Origin: Neodontobutis hainanensis
Lineage: Eukaryota > Chordata > Actinopteri > Gobiiformes > Odontobutidae
Assembly (NCBI GenBank): GCA_024349245.1
Contig: JALDNG010000004.1
Location: 5,326,001-5,390,000, forward strand
DNA: 64,000 bases
Reading direction: 5' to 3'
Both the position numbers and the translations under genes were made by a program. Below the pieces are notes generated by a model. It made no database searches. It saw nothing but the letters and a program-made list of their open reading frames with translations, and was not told the DNA's origin. This document shows positions 24,086-37,699 of the stretch, piece by piece (positions within the stretch are counted from its first letter, which is position 1; the number at the start of each line of letters is the position of its first letter).

Positions 24086-24580
24086 AGTTCATGTGGCGTT
24101 CTTCTGTTTTATTTTGGCTCATGTATGATCCTACAGAGAAGAGGAGTTATGGGAATCTTCCCCCCAATCTTTGCCAATCCATCACAGAAAACATCAGTCT
24201 TTATACACGTCATGAAAACAAAATGTGTGTAAGGCAACAGCATAAGCCACTATCTAAGTTTAATAAAAACCTGGAAAGTTATATGTTTTGTATTTGGTTA
24301 TAACAAAGAAGTGCTCCTTTTATCTAGGTAATTCTGTCTCATTCTGGGGGTATAGCATGATGAATGAGTCTCACATTTGTCTGTTGAGTTCTTCCCTCTC
24401 ACTTAAATGTAATTTGTTGGCCGTCTGTCACAGTTCGATTGGACTCAAGTGTTACTAGAGAGCGTGGTGCTGATCTCTGCTTTTACTTTTGCTGTGTTGT
24501 TGCTTGGCAAGCAGTCCACTCTTAGTGTGTGTGTGTGCGTGCTGGTCCTGTCTGTGTCTTTAAGAGGGAGGGACCTGACA

Positions 24581-24588
24581 TTTATATG
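24581..24588 (+). promoter_or_regulatory. plec: Possible TATA-like element upstream of the 1f exon
   Basis: TTTATATG lies about 245 bases before the 1f ATG, in a stretch with purine-rich blocks (gggagggaatgagagtgagg). This would leave a 5' UTR of around 215 bases. It is a weak match and could be chance. Confidence 0.25.
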
Positions 24589-24829
24589 AGTGTGTAAGTG
24601 CCGACTATGGGAGGGAATGAGAGTGAGGAGGGGGCAGTTGGGGTGGGCGTGTGGCGCTGGGCTGGGAAATGAAGTACGAGAAGCTGTGGAAGGTTCACAC
24701 ACACAGCTGAGAGAGCAGACAGAGGACAGCACTGGACACCTTTTCACACACATATTAACAGAGAAGAGAGACTTGACAAAGTAAAAGAGAATAAGAGGAG
24801 GAGAGGAAGAACAGAGCGCCTACCGCAGC

Positions 24830-24920
24830 ATGGCTATGTACGAACCAGCTTTCCTGCCTCCAGATGCAGAAGAGCAGGACTTCATCCAGGCTTATGAAAA
24901 CGTCCGAGAGAAGTACAAAG
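24830..24920 (+). CDS. plec: Plectin alternative first exon, '1f' type
   Basis: ATG at 24830 in good context (CCGCAGCATGG); a second ATG lies six bases on. It encodes 30 residues plus the first base of the next codon and ends at 24920 before GTAGGAC. The C-terminal part EEQDFIQAYENVREKYK closely matches mammalian plectin 1f (D-E-Q-D-F-I-Q-A-Y-E-E-V-R-E-K-Y-K), while the first dozen residues differ. In mammals 1f directs plectin to focal adhesions and to the muscle membrane, and small deletions at its start codon cause a limb-girdle muscular dystrophy. The final G would complete an Asp codon with exon 2. The purine-rich leader just upstream (gaggaggagaggaagaacag) is likely 5' UTR. Very confident in identity. 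Confidence 0.95.
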
Positions 24921-27312
24921 GTAGGACACTTTAGTGATGTCAGCTACTGTGTGACTGAACAGGGTTAAACGCATGTCACAGCTTTGTGTGTTTTGTTTGG
25001 ATGTCTAGTTTTGGTAATGTTGACTTACAGGTGGAAGCACGTGACTGTTTGCATATGTCATACCTTAAGGGCTGGTGTTTAACTCTCAGTGGCTCCCCAT
25101 GCTGTATGTCTCACCGTTGAGAGTTTTTATTGATTTTGTGGCACATTTTGTGGCACATGTTTGAGGCCACTCAACCTCTCAGATGGCATGTGTTGCAGAT
25201 GCAGAGTCCATTGGATTTACAAGAGTGCTTCACTTTGATATGTCACCGTAGCAACTGACCAGCAGTGCTAACCTCTGACCCAAAGGGGACTACGATGGCT
25301 TTACTTTAAGTCCATGTTCTGGACTGAGTATTATCCTAAACTCAACAGCCCAGCAGCAGACATTAACAGGTGTTCTTGAGCCACAGTGAAATTCATTAGT
25401 ACACCTCCAGGAATTCCTGCTTTTCTCACATTTGATCCCTTTATCTCCTGAAGTGCTCTGCTCAGTGTGCCTTTCTCAGATTTGTAGATACTGTTTGTTT
25501 TTCTAGGCCTTTTTTGGAAGTCTTCATCTGTGGCATTAAAAGAAAGGAATCTGTAAAGATTCATATCATTTTAAAACAGACCTAGACCTGAAAACTCTCA
25601 CTGCCATATTTGCTGTTCTGTTTCTTCTCTTCACTTGAACTGATGTCATGTCCATCCTTTCATTTGGCTTCAGATGATACGCTTTCACTTTTTCTTTTCC
25701 ATGTCCGGACTGTTCCAACAGATAAGGAACATCCTCTATAAATATTGGCCCAGATTTGCTTTTTTTTTTCTTCCTTGTGAGGATTTGGACTTGGCTTGTG
25801 CTGAATCACTGTAGCTTTTATGCACACAGTGTTTTTCTTTTTCCAGTATATGTATATATGTTTTCTATATACAACTGGTTTTATTTTGTGGATGGATGGA
25901 TGCATATGTTAACATTCTGGGGTGTAATCAGGATGGATGCTCCACATATATATTCACACATTTATTTCTCTGTATGTCCTGGTTGGGTGCATCCACTGAA
26001 TGTTGTAAGTGATGAGTGAGTCTATATGTTTAACTGTACCCAAATTTTTATAGAGATGGTCTTGGTTTGCTTCTACAAAAGATTTTTAGTTGATTGCAAT
26101 TTTCTTACCACATGCTACTGTTGGATTATACCCACTGCACCTTGATGAAAGTACACCAGAAACATAGTTCTAAGGCTTCTGGTGTTTTATTTTCATTCTA
26201 CAAAGCTATTAACAAAGGTATTAGGTATTTTCCAGTTGCTTCTGTGTGCGTGTTGCTCTATGAGTCAGTGCTGAATCTATAACAGTGGCTAATAGGAAGC
26301 AGGAGGGCTTCTGTGGCAGGTGTTTATGTTTCAGATTTTTCTTGTGCTCCTTCCTCAGGGGTCTGCGAATGTCCCACTCTCCTTTTTAAGGCACAAAGAT
26401 GGACAGTGAGAGAAGATTTGTAGCATTTCTACAGATAAATACACAACTCATACTTTTAGGTAGTCAAGAACAGCCATAAACCTTGTTAATCTTCTACTTT
26501 TAAGAGATTATAGATTCATTCATTGCATTGCACTCATGTATACAGGTAAGATGGTTGTCTAAGTCACACCCCTTTCTCCTTGCAGAATATATTAACCTTA
26601 CTGCCATAAATACCCAAGTTTGTCCTTATCCTCAACCCACTGGCCTGTTTTCTACACTTTAGAAGACTCTTCAATGCAGTAACACACAAAAAGAGCTTTT
26701 AACTAGAGCATAAGCTTTACCTGTTTCTTATCTATTATACAGTCTGCAACTAGGCTACACCAATTTTGACTTCACTTTAGAAAGCTTTTTCTTGTATCAG
26801 CTGCCATGCAAACCCATTATTTGCTTTTGCGATCCATAGTATCTTCTATTTAACACACAACTCTTGGTGACAATGTGCCATTGACGGTTCTTCGTTTGAG
26901 AATGTCTTTGACTTGTGTCAGTAGTCTTAAAAAAATTATTCCTATGTTTTCTTACATATTTTATTACTTGCACTGATTACTGGGGTATTATTAGTAAAGT
27001 TTGGCAATGAATAGACAAAAAATGTGGATGTGTTTGAAAATGATTTTTACAAATACAGCTTCTTCACTTCACTCTAAGCATACTTTGTAAGGCATATGTT
27101 TATTATAATAATAATACCATCATGCTACAAATACAGTTATGTTTGCTCATACTACTTTTGAAGTGACTGTTTTCTCTTAAATGTAGTGGACAATTGGGGA
27201 TTTAACAATTTACTCAACTCACAATTCACAATTTTCTTTTATGAAATGAGACAAATTAAAAGTGAACAAGTGCCCTTTTATTATTTCACAAATGCTGCAC
27301 ATCTCTTTGTTT
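24921..27312 (+). other. plec: Plectin intron after 1f exon
   Basis: No supported exon. Two chance-like ATG-plus-donor arrangements, at 26139-26214 and 26536-26545, are listed under rejected items. Confidence 0.5.
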
Positions 27313-27336
27313 AAAAAAAAAAAAAAAAAAAAAAAA
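27313..27336. repeat. Poly-A tract
   Basis: Run of 24 A. It could be the tail of a retroposed element on the plus strand, but the sequence before it matches nothing I recognise. Confidence 0.9.
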
Positions 27337-28599
27337 CAAATAACAAAATTAAATTGCAGCTTTAAAACAAATTCCAAAAAAGAATGATACAAGCAGACGG
27401 CTGCGACTGGAGCTTTTGTTACGGTTTATGTGTTGCAGAATATTTGTTCTGCTGTTAGTGTATGTAAATGTCTTCTTACAATGTTTGCACACACCTCACC
27501 ACTGTCATTTTTAGTTTCCTGAAATCCAAAATGCTGCCACACATCTGAGTAGTTGCCATGCTAGACACCGTTTCCAACAACTTATTAAAAGCAAGTTTGA
27601 GGTAAAAAGAGCATCCTCTGTTGTTCTAAAACATCTTCACCGAAGAAACATCACATATGTGAATACATTTTCAACCAGCTCTCGGTTATTCGTTACATCC
27701 ATAGGGACTATAAATGACTGGCTGCCCTTCTGTCCTCTAATGCAATTTGTGAGCAGCTGGGTGACTGCCCCAACCCTGTCCACATTGGATGAACTGCTGA
27801 TGGCATCTACAAACAGCCCCCATGTCCTGCACTCCTGGACCTGTGCTCTACCCTCCAGGGCTTAAAATAACAACCAAATATAGCCCTGACCATTTTCAGT
27901 CGCCCAATTAAACTGTTATTATTGGCAGACCTGATTGTCTGCTTTGGGTAATTTAAATTCCACTTTCTTTTTGACTGAAAAACATGCTTTTGTGAATTAT
28001 TAAGAGAGTCTAGCTTTGATGTGGACTGGGATAAATAAAATATTTTTGTGTGCAGTGTTTTTGTCCTAAAATTCATAATATTAGCTTAAGAAGCCAGTCA
28101 TCATTAGCAGACACAGCACAGCTATCTTTATCTATGAGCATGGTGGCCTCTTGTATGTGTAATGCTGTTGGAAGTCATTTGTCAAACACATTTCTGAGTG
28201 ATTGAGTTCAAAGCAGAGGCGCAGCTGACCATACAGGATGTGTCCTGTATTTGTCTTTTTTTGACTGGCGGTCACAGGTGAGAGTGAGAACCATTGTCGT
28301 AAGAGTGCCACAAACATTTACATTTAGTGTTGTTATCAAGACCACATTAACTTAAATTGTAGTCTTGACTAGTCAAACCTAAGGCCTTCCAATGGTCTTT
28401 AGAGGAGTGGGGTACAACATAACACATAATAAAATCTGTGTTTAAATCCTGACTTGGGTCTATTTGCTCTATCATTCCCCTCCACTTCTTGTTTTGAGTC
28501 TATACTCAATATCAACTAAGGCTAAAATGGCCAAGCTGAAGGCCAAGACTGATCTCAAGTGCACTACTCAGTGTTTTAATTCATACACCAGTGCCATCG
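27337..28599 (+). other. plec: Plectin intron, no feature seen
   Basis: The open frame at 27659-27865 has a somewhat unusual composition but no domain I recognise and no fitting splice sites. Nothing else supported. Confidence 0.45.
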
Positions 28600-28795
28600 C
28601 ACTGATGTGTGAATGTGTGAAAATGTTTTTGTGGTGGTCAGTCAGTCAGTCTGCCCAAAGCAACTGTGGCTACAAATGTAGCTTACCACCACCAGTGTGT
28701 GACTGTGGACTGAATAGATAATGGACAGCCTGTAAGCGTTTCAGTCTTGTGGGAGAAAAACGCAATATAAATTTAATCTGTTATTATTATAAAAT
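28600..28795 (+). repeat. SINE body and tail fragment
   Basis: 'gcaactgtggctacaaatgt', 'gcttaccaccaccagtgtgtga' (in part) and the end 'cgcaatataaatttaatc' followed by a TTA-rich tail match the 3' half of a common teleost SINE. The tRNA-like head is missing. Confidence 0.6.
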
Positions 28796-31255
28796 GTTAT
28801 TAAATTAGCTAAAATATCTGCAACCTAGAAAATAGTTTTGTTTTTCCATGTCTCATGTTCTCTTGTGCTGACAGTGCTCTAAAACTATATAAAGCAACAT
28901 CCATTTTACTCAAATCAATCTTAAAAGGCGGTATATTTTTGTTCTCCCACTGCTGTGGCAAGCATTTCTTCTTTTGGAACCAGCTCCAGCCACTATGACA
29001 AAACTGAAGCTCTGAATTCATATTGAGGTCAGCCATATGCGTGGTTGGTGCCAGGTAAAATACTCCTGGAAAGGTAGGCAGTTGGTTGAAGAGTCTGTGA
29101 AACTGGCAGGCAATAATCTAAATACAGTTTTAGAGAAATTTTAGAGAAATTTTAGGACATTAGCCTGATTAAAGTGAAGTCAAACTGTGCCCAATCACTG
29201 CCAGTTAGCCACAGTGAAACCTTAAAAATAGCTAAATCTTGGTAATGGGACTTTACTATTACCGTACTTCCTTCAGTTAAAATGAAGGGGCACATTCAAC
29301 ACATGGAGAGTGTGCCTTTGCAGGACACATTATTTGTCACAGTTACGCCACACTGTCCCTTGTGTTTTGTTTTGGTTCTTTTTTTAATTTCAGTTGTGTC
29401 AGCATCCTGTTGGCTGAGAATGACACAGAGTAGGGTTACTGGTCACTCTGGGGAGATACCCAATAAAAGCAATATTTGCAGGATCTGTTTAATGCCTTTA
29501 AAGGGAGGGATACATGCTCTGAGGCATTCTTCCCCAAACTGTCAGCCTGTAACACACAACCTTTCTCCAGAACAGAAGATGCTGTTCGTATATTAGCGTG
29601 ATGGTGTGTGCGGGTGTAAAAAGGAAGTATTGCCATAATAGTGCATTTGTGAATACTTTATGTTCCATGAAAGAGAGTAAATTAAAGGCAAAAAAAATAA
29701 TTGTTTCACAATATGTGCAGGGTGGCATTACTTTATAATTTAACCTAGCTGTAAGATGTTGTTTCCATAATATGACTGCTTTTATTGTGTAACCATCAGA
29801 ACTTAGCCCTACCTGGTAAAAGGATATCAGTGGCCATTTCTCTAAATGTATACAAAGGAACATAAAATTAATTCATAGGTGTTTTGATGTGGCTTAGCTC
29901 CTGCCTGCTTCTCTAAACTGGCCATGTGCTGATGATTATTTTGTGTAGTAAATACATAACCTGCAGTATCTGATAGAAATATACCAACTAACCATTTGGA
30001 AGAGACAATAAATGGGTAAATTAGGTACTACACACAAGGCTATTACTAAAATCAAGGCTATTCTGAAAATGAAACAAGGACCTATAACTCTCCTATTTAC
30101 CAAATCATTGTTAAGCATTTGACTCTTTTAACTTTTAACAATAGAAATTACACAGTGCACTACTATGTACTGCTCCCACCTTTACAATCTCACGTGATGC
30201 TGGTTAATTAAAACCACATAAACCTTTAGCTGGGCCCCATTAAATCATCACATAATGCTGACTGAGCTGCAACGATATTTTGCTGCCTCATGTTAAGCAC
30301 TACTTCTGTAAATGGGAGATGACTATGCCCTGCAGTGATCCTATTTAATCTGACATCTTGTTTTGCTTCCATGTTGCATTATTTGCTTAACTAACAGTCT
30401 GAGTAGCAGCTGTCAGTTTATAGCAAACACATTTAGCACTCTGCCTGAATCTGACTTCACTGCTGCTCTTTTTAACACAAACCAGGAGCTAATGCTTAAG
30501 AGTTTTTTTTTTTTTTTTATATAAGCACCAAAACACATGTCTTTATGGCTCCGGAGGAACAAAGGGTGCGGAAAACACATTTGTGTGGAAAATCTTGTGG
30601 GCCCAACACCTGGGATGTGTCGGACACAAAGGCTCACTGTGCCTTCACTGCTTTGTACTGAATGGGACGTCTGTAACTCTTTACTATGTCCACTATTTGT
30701 CTGGTATTGTAGCTTCAAGGCTCCAGTGAGAAGTTAATGTTTAAAAGAAAGCCCACATTCTGACGTATTACAGCGCCTCACTGCTGCATACCAGTGCTGT
30801 AACACACCACTGTAATTGGAAAGTTCTTTTAAAAAGCAGAAGATAGTCTCCTACTTATTCTCTTTTCTCAATTCACAAACATTTCTCCCTAAATTGGTGA
30901 ACTGTAGATGAAAAACATCAAACAACTTTATCTACGTAGATTAGTTGGATGCTGTAACTGAAGTAGAATTAAAGGTGGTTAACAAGAATAAATAAACTAT
31001 GCAGTGAATAGACTTCTATAGTGAGCAGTACATTTTTGATTTGTTGGACTAACAAACTACCATCAATAAATCTGCTAATACCACCACTTCTACTGCTTCT
31101 TTGTTTTGTGCTCCAAAAGTTTGTGTTGGAAACAAACATTAAGGCTCTGGTTTGTGAATCAAACCCTGGTCCTTTCAATTATTTGACAGTTTTGCAATTT
31201 CAGGCTGTGTGGAAAGATTAGTCTCATGTATCCACCGCTCAATTGTTCTGGCTCA
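28796..31255 (+). other. plec: Plectin intron, no feature seen
   Basis: Contains a poly-T run near 30505-30518. Open frames such as 29498-29863 (minus) and 30413-30718 (minus) show no family features. Confidence 0.45.
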
Positions 31256-31475
31256 GTCCCCACAGTTCATACTGTTGTTGTGTCCTTGGGCAAGACACTT
31301 AACCCACCTTGCCTCCAGTGGTCAGCTGTAACACTGGTGTAAAAAAGCTTAATGTAAGTCGCTTTGAATGAAAGCATCAGCTAAAAGTACAAAAATGTAA
31401 CACTGGTGTAAGAAATGTAACACTTCATGGAAGTTGTTTTGGATAAAAGCGTCTGCAAAATGACTAAATGTAAAT
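31256..31475 (+). repeat. tRNA-derived SINE, 3' part with tail
   Basis: Carries 'tgtccttgggcaagacactt' and 'aacccaccttgcctccagtg', identical to the 20955-21117 copy, then 'taagtcgctttgaatgaaag' and finally 'ttggataaaagcgtctgcaa' plus an 'atgactaaatgtaaatg' end. The last block is nearly the same as the tail of the LINE remnant at 5570-5610, which fits a SINE that borrowed a LINE tail for mobilisation. An internal repeat ('gtaacactggtgtaa' at about 31328 and 31398) suggests the tail was duplicated. Confidence 0.65.
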
Positions 31476-32102
31476 GTTCTTTCTGCTTTGTTGCTTTGGA
31501 GGAAATCCATATTGTGTCCTAGTACCCTACGAGTCTCTGCTTTATTAAAAAGCACAGATAACTTCACTATTATGGATGCTGTTTCAGTCAGTGATGAGTC
31601 AGTGAATAAATTACTTTGTGTAATTGCTGTGATGTTGCTTGAATCCCACCATTTCTGTTTCTGCTTCTGGGAGACAGTATTATGTGTCGACTGAAGGAGC
31701 ACTCTGTTTTGGGAAGAAATTAACTTGATGTGATAGTGTAATTTAATTCACATTTCAATGGTGTCCAGAGTCTTCTGGAAGTGAGAAGTGGAAACATCTC
31801 TGATTTACTGCCACCAGGATATAAAAATAGACATGAGTGCTATTTAATTCAGTGAGTAATGGGATTACCCGTTTGCAAGTGGATCACCAGGTAATGATGT
31901 GAACATTTATAAATGTGTGTACTTTTCTGTCTGTCAGGAAATGCTGCTGTCACTTCCTGACAGTCGAGGGCACTGACTTGAATGGTGGTCAGAGTGATAT
32001 TTAGGGCAACTGGAGCCGGTGACAGTCACCACATGGGCCAGGAATGTCACAGCAGGTCAACCTTCACAGCTGACAACAAGGAGAATGTTGCACTCATAAT
32101 TT
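31476..32102 (+). other. plec: Plectin intron, no feature seen
   Basis: No exon or repeat recognised. Confidence 0.45.
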
Positions 32103-32123
32103 CACACACACACACACACACAC
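32103..32123. repeat. (CA)n microsatellite
   Basis: About ten CA units. Confidence 0.9.
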
Positions 32124-35100
32124 GCTCACACTCTGGAGCCTCTTCCCTGTCCTTTTTACAGTACAAGCTTTGCATTCTTGTGTCCGCAGACCATTTAATC
32201 TCATTCATCCTCTGATACCAAAGGAGGCTTGTTAGCAGTAAATACCTTTCACATCCTGTACTTTGACAGAGGGTGTACTGAAAATTGCCCTAAATGGAGC
32301 GGCTGACTCTAAGGATTCCCAAAGAATGGTCACACAAACTCCTTTTACATAAAAGATTTGCTGCATAGATAATAAATCCAGATATGACAGGCTGCTGTAA
32401 AACTAAACAGTGCCTCCGTGTGCATGCATGTGCCCGGGTGTCCACTGACCTCTGGGTCCCAAAAGGGTGTGGACACTCTCTCTGTGATTACAGTTCAAAC
32501 TGCAATGCTGGAAAAAAAGCTGTCAGTTGTTTGTTTTCTCATCTCAGTTTAAAACATTGTTAATTTCAGGCTTCCTGTAATATCCTCACTACTCTGACTC
32601 AGTGAAGTTTAACCTAGTGAAATCTCAGTTGCCTTTCATCTGGTCAGACTTGTCTAAAGCATCTATGAAGTCTTTTCTGATGAAGCTAATGTGGGCAATG
32701 TTTCACCTCTGGCCCATAGTTGTCACAGCTGTCGTTTCGGTTACGGCATGTCTTTATTTGATGTGTAGGAGATCCGTGAAAGCTTGCATTGTCGGCTCCA
32801 TTGACTTTTGTTAAACATCATTTATCACCAGTCTTTACATTCATTCCATAAATTCCCAGCCTCGGCCTCGAGTTATGGTAATAGATAAAAGACACATTTA
32901 TTTAAAAATAAAATGGCATGTGGGAACTTGTTTTAAGGCAGTTTCTGAAAGGCGAAGTATTTGAAACTATCCAAATCTATTGCCTTGTCCACACTAAGGT
33001 AGACAAGTGTGGTCCAGCAAAGTAGACAAAAGTGGTCCAGCCCAATCATGAAATGTGCTTAAATTGAAAGGATATCTCCAGATTAGCAGTAGGAGGCAGT
33101 AGATTACAAGGATCCCAAGTGGATTTGAGACAGACACATTGATGTCAATTTTAGGCAGACGGGAATGTCTCTGGAAGAATCGATATAAATCTGTCAGACA
33201 ACCAGGATTTGTCCCAGCACACATCCAGGGAGCAGGGCTGTGTAGACAGGAGTCAGAGCGGCGCCTTGAGCACAAGCCCCCCCGTCAGGCATGAGACAGA
33301 AAAAGATGAGACAGTGTGTGGGAAAACAGCAATATATTACCATAGAGAGTTTTAAACTGAAATTAAATAAAGAAATAACTAAACAAGCTTTCCTAACGTG
33401 CATTGATTTTACAGCCAACATAAGTATATTTAGGAGAGACATGTGTTAGGTGACACTTGTCAACACAAAAAGTGTATATGTTTGACTTCCAAAACAACTT
33501 TTACAGCCTGTTAAATGCCAAACAATGAAAACATCATAAAAAGGATGTCTTTGTCTTCTTCTGTGCTCCTAATGTAAAGATAAGCTGATGATCTGCTAGT
33601 TAAAACTTACTGTTAACAGCCACTACATCTCTGTTATGACGTGCACAGTGTCATCTTCTTTAAAAGCTCAAGGGAAACAAAGTTGGCAAAGAAGTGTTTC
33701 CACAGATATCCAGTCCAGAGCAGTCCATAGAATTGCAGCAGGCATTATATCCATCTGTTTAGTACATATTCACATTTCTAAGTGTATCATCTATAATTCA
33801 TGTGTTTCCTATATAAGCATCAAACTACTCTAATATTTATCATGACTCTTGGGACTTAAGTGATTACTTCATCATTTAGTTTTCAAATATCATACTTCAG
33901 AGCTTACACACAGGAGTACAGGGAAAGCACAGCCCCTAGTGGATAACTGCCCTCATAGCAAGACATGCACAGAAGCTGAAGAATAGACTTGTCCTAACAG
34001 AATAAACTTGATGTATTCTGTGTCTTACAAGGGCTTTCCAAGACTGTCATGTCTTGAGGATTTTTGAGAATGTTTTTATTCAGGGCGTGGGTAAGCCCTC
34101 ATTTCCAGTAGCTGAGTCTAAATTAAAAACAGCAATGACAGCATCTCTCCTGTGACCATGTTGGTCCATCTCCAAATGATTGAGTCAGTGAGTCTGATTG
34201 TGGGTCCCTGCTGATAGCCAGCCCTCTTAAATCACACCGAGTCTTACTCCCTTTTACAATCAATGCCATTTAGTTTAAACCTTTCCCCTTTAAAATGTGT
34301 TGAAAATGATGGAATTTGTGACGATAACCTCAGACAGTTAAATGCAGTTAAATGGGACTTTGTGTTGGGTCAAGACGAGAAGAGCATGGGAGGAAACTAG
34401 AAAAGGTCATGTGCTCCAGAATTCTTTTGTTTTTTTTTCTTGTTTTTTTTTTTTCAAAACAGTGTGGATCATTGTAGATTTGATTATTTACTTTAAATGA
34501 AAAACAGGTTTGGTGATTTAAAATAATAATAAAAAAAAATCACAATATAGTTATAGTGCAAAAACCGTAAGAAGCATTTAGAGGCTATTACATAGTAGAC
34601 CCGACATATGTACATTAAATAGAGCTTAAGACTAAATCCTTTCAAAATATACCATAACGTTAACAACCATAAACTTTAAATGTTCCATAAACCCACACAT
34701 TTTTTGTTTGACAAAGAATGACATGATTGAGACAGCGTGTTTTTTTTTTCATTTATCTCACCTACACACTTGATTGACTGGGCAAATCTGCTGGTTTGGT
34801 TTATTGGCTTATCCATTCGTTGTGGGGAAGCCGGTCTTCTGCTGACTACTGCCCCGGGCTTTAAGCCACTACATTGGGCCGGAGATTTGAGTGGCTGGGT
34901 GACCTCAGACAGAAGGAATGTTTTGTCTGGATATCCACAGCAGGGCTACCAGTCTGATGTTGACAGAAAAGAGGGAACACTTCGAGGTCAAAAGTCTCAT
35001 TCAGAGTTAGTACATCTTTCCAAAATGAAGTCAAATAAAATTACTGTTAAGCAAGTAGCTGTGAGATTTCTGTACTTAAGAATGCGTCCTATCATTGTCA

Positions 35101-36563
35101 GCGACCATTTCACATTTGCTTTTTCTAGAATGTCTCTATCATGAAATATTTTCTCTTGGAGTATTAATTGCAAGCTCTGTACGTAGAAGGCATCTAAGAG
35201 AAATAAAAGATTTTAGCTGTAGCATGCAATACAAAATTACCCTTACAGGATCCTGGACCACTGATAAAAATACAGTCTGATTTACAGAAGTAAATTGTAG
35301 CAGCTCTTCATCACAAAAGCACATTCCTCACGAAATGTGGTTATGAAACAGTGCTGTGAATGAGAATGTTTGACTTTGTAGCAGTATTTAACCTCTGAAC
35401 TGCTGCCGGGCCTGTTTGTTTTACCGCTAACTGTGAAGCATTAGAAAGTGATGCACATATGTCAAGCACATGTTAATACCTAAAACGGAAGTAAAGAGAA
35501 TTTATGATTAGTTTAGCTTTAGACTTATGAACTGCATCAGTAATACTAAATATTGTTTTACTTTAAACTTCAATAAGAACAGCATAGTGATGAGACAGTC
35601 CTCTTGCACTTTGAATTCCCTTACTTTATATTAAATCAAACTAATACTAAAGAACTCTATTGGCATAATATTTAGTCATTTTGAATAGAGCTTCGGGCCA
35701 TGTATTTGTGGAATTATCTGCATAAATCCTGTAAACAAAACCTAAGCATGTAAAAAATTTTATTTTCTGGATTTATGAAAGTATTTTATTTATGTTGCCA
35801 TAAAAGAAGTCACCAAAAGGACAAATACATTTTTTTTTTATCATGACCACTTTTGTGATAGTGATGTAAAGATTTTACAATAACAGCAGGAACAGCAAGC
35901 CACTTCAAGATGTAAATTCGCCTTGGACTCCAGGCTAATGTTAACTTATTTATTATGAGTTCCCTTTTGCTTCATTGTTGGGTCGTCTCTAATAGAAAAT
36001 GTCAAGCATCGGTAGAGAAACAATCCCTTGTCCTGTGGCCTCCTGTTGTCAGCCAATGTCAAGCAGTCAAACATGTACAATCATTCAGCACACACAGCGG
36101 GATCCATCAGTGCTTTATTGTGTGTGTGTGTGTCATACATATTCTGTATATATAAAAAAAAAAACACTTTCCTGAATTAGTCCTCATAGAGTACAACAGC
36201 TGTGCACTTCAAAAATACTTGACAGTGCAAAAAAGCTAGACTTTTATTTCAAGGCTGCCAAGTATTTGTCAGTCATGTCCTCCAGACTTCTTTTATTTTG
36301 TGAAACATGTACAAATTCAAGAGCTCAGCCAAAGAATAGCTTTGTGGGAGGCCTGCAGTCTGAGCAGAGACTATTACAGTAAGTAGTTAGGAGTGCAAGG
36401 CTTGATTTGTCCTAATCTATTCTGAGATTTGGTTCAATGGGGCAAATAATGGTACATTATTATTCATTTCCTGCAGCAATGACTGCAACATGTACCACCT
36501 TTGTTTTAGTTTGTGTTTAATTTTAATCTATTTTTCCTTTATCTTAGCAAACATAGCAATTAG

Positions 36564-36564
<1 letters not shown>
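32124..36564 (+). other. plec: Plectin intron, no feature seen
   Basis: No supported exon. The longest open frame (34737-35144 plus, 135 codons) begins in a poly-T run and lacks any domain. A short TG run lies at about 36120-36132, and poly-T runs near 34430-34454. Confidence 0.45.

Positions 36565-36630
<66 letters not shown>
36565..36630. repeat. (TA)n microsatellite
   Basis: Pure TA tract of about 65 bases, the longest AT repeat in the window. Confidence 0.95.
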
Positions 36631-36633
<3 letters not shown>

Positions 36634-37074
36634 GTTATAGACTAAATTTAGTTTTGAACCAGCATATTAGTTTCTGCAGTGGTTCAGATTTCAGCTGTTG
36701 ACTAGTTAATATTTGACAATGTCACTAAATAGTCACTGAATACTATTACTTGCAGTATATAAGCTGGAGATCCTCACTTAATGTAAATTAACATGAAATA
36801 ATTAAATTGACAAACATAATGACAAAATAGTGGGTTTGTAGTTATTATTCTAGAAAATTACTTTCTCTAAGTACTTAAGCATTTAAGAAAAAATGAAGCA
36901 TCCTTACATGATTAAATAGGTGCAGCATTGTTTAGCACAGATTTATTTTTGTTTATCCTGCAGTGTTTGTGGTCATTTGTCTATCTGTGCAGTGAAGCGT
37001 ATATTTGTCCTGAGCCTTGAAGCTGGGCTGTGGGTGTGGTGCTGGGATTGTGTTCCATTGCATTTTCACTTTTT

Positions 37075-37145
37075 AGATAAAAAAACTTTATTGTCCCCAG
37101 CGGGGAAATTTGTCTTGGGCAAAGTCCTACAGCGTTGCTAGTACA
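37075..37145 (+). repeat. Short interspersed repeat, partial third copy
   Basis: 'aaaactttattgtccccagc' and 'ggggaaatttgtcttgggca' belong to the same kind of fish repeat as 21771-21860 and 23962-24085. The copy is partial and more diverged. Confidence 0.5.
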
Positions 37146-37699
37146 GAAAGGACAAGGCAACAATATAATTATGACCACATACAATCACAATAATGAGGAA
37201 AATAAGACAAATAAAAATGTATAAAAAAAGTCTAAATAAAATAAAATCAAGTGCAAGCAATAAAAAGTTACAGTTCATCTTTATGGGCACATCCTGATCT
37301 TGACTTTAAGACAGAATGACTGATTTTTAACCAGTCTTTACCCTCATTGCTGGCTCTATAAAAGTCCTGATTGACCAAACTGCGATTCAAGAGATTCAAT
37401 AAATAAGCCACTTTTCTGTGAAAGAGGGGGTAGAGGAGAGAGAAGAGGGGGTGGGAAAGGGAGGAGCTGGGTGCAAATTCCTGTACACACTAAATATGTG
37501 TGTGACTGAATGCATGTGAGTGTGCACATGGGACTTTACAAAAACCAAAACAGAGCAGTCTTTAGGTCAGAGGAGCAGGGAAGGACCCAAACCTGAGAAG
37601 TCTGAACTCAAAAGAAGAGCTGCCTTTAATTCACAGATAATTCTTGGTCCTAGTTCGAAGAAGGCCTTCAGTGAGTGTTTACCATCCAGAAAAGAAACA

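Noticed and set aside
26139..26214. ATG-led frame ending Y-K-A-I-N-K plus G before GTATTA, in plectin phase
   Set aside because: Weak donor, no resemblance to plectin N-termini and no supporting context. In an intron of 13 kb such arrangements are expected by chance.
26536..26545. ATG TAT ACA G before GTAAGA, a three-codon first exon in plectin phase
   Set aside because: Too short to carry any signal beyond a donor and an ATG; chance is the simplest reading.
34737..35144. 135-codon plus-strand frame
   Set aside because: Starts in a poly-T run, no domain, no splice pattern and ordinary composition for random sequence.
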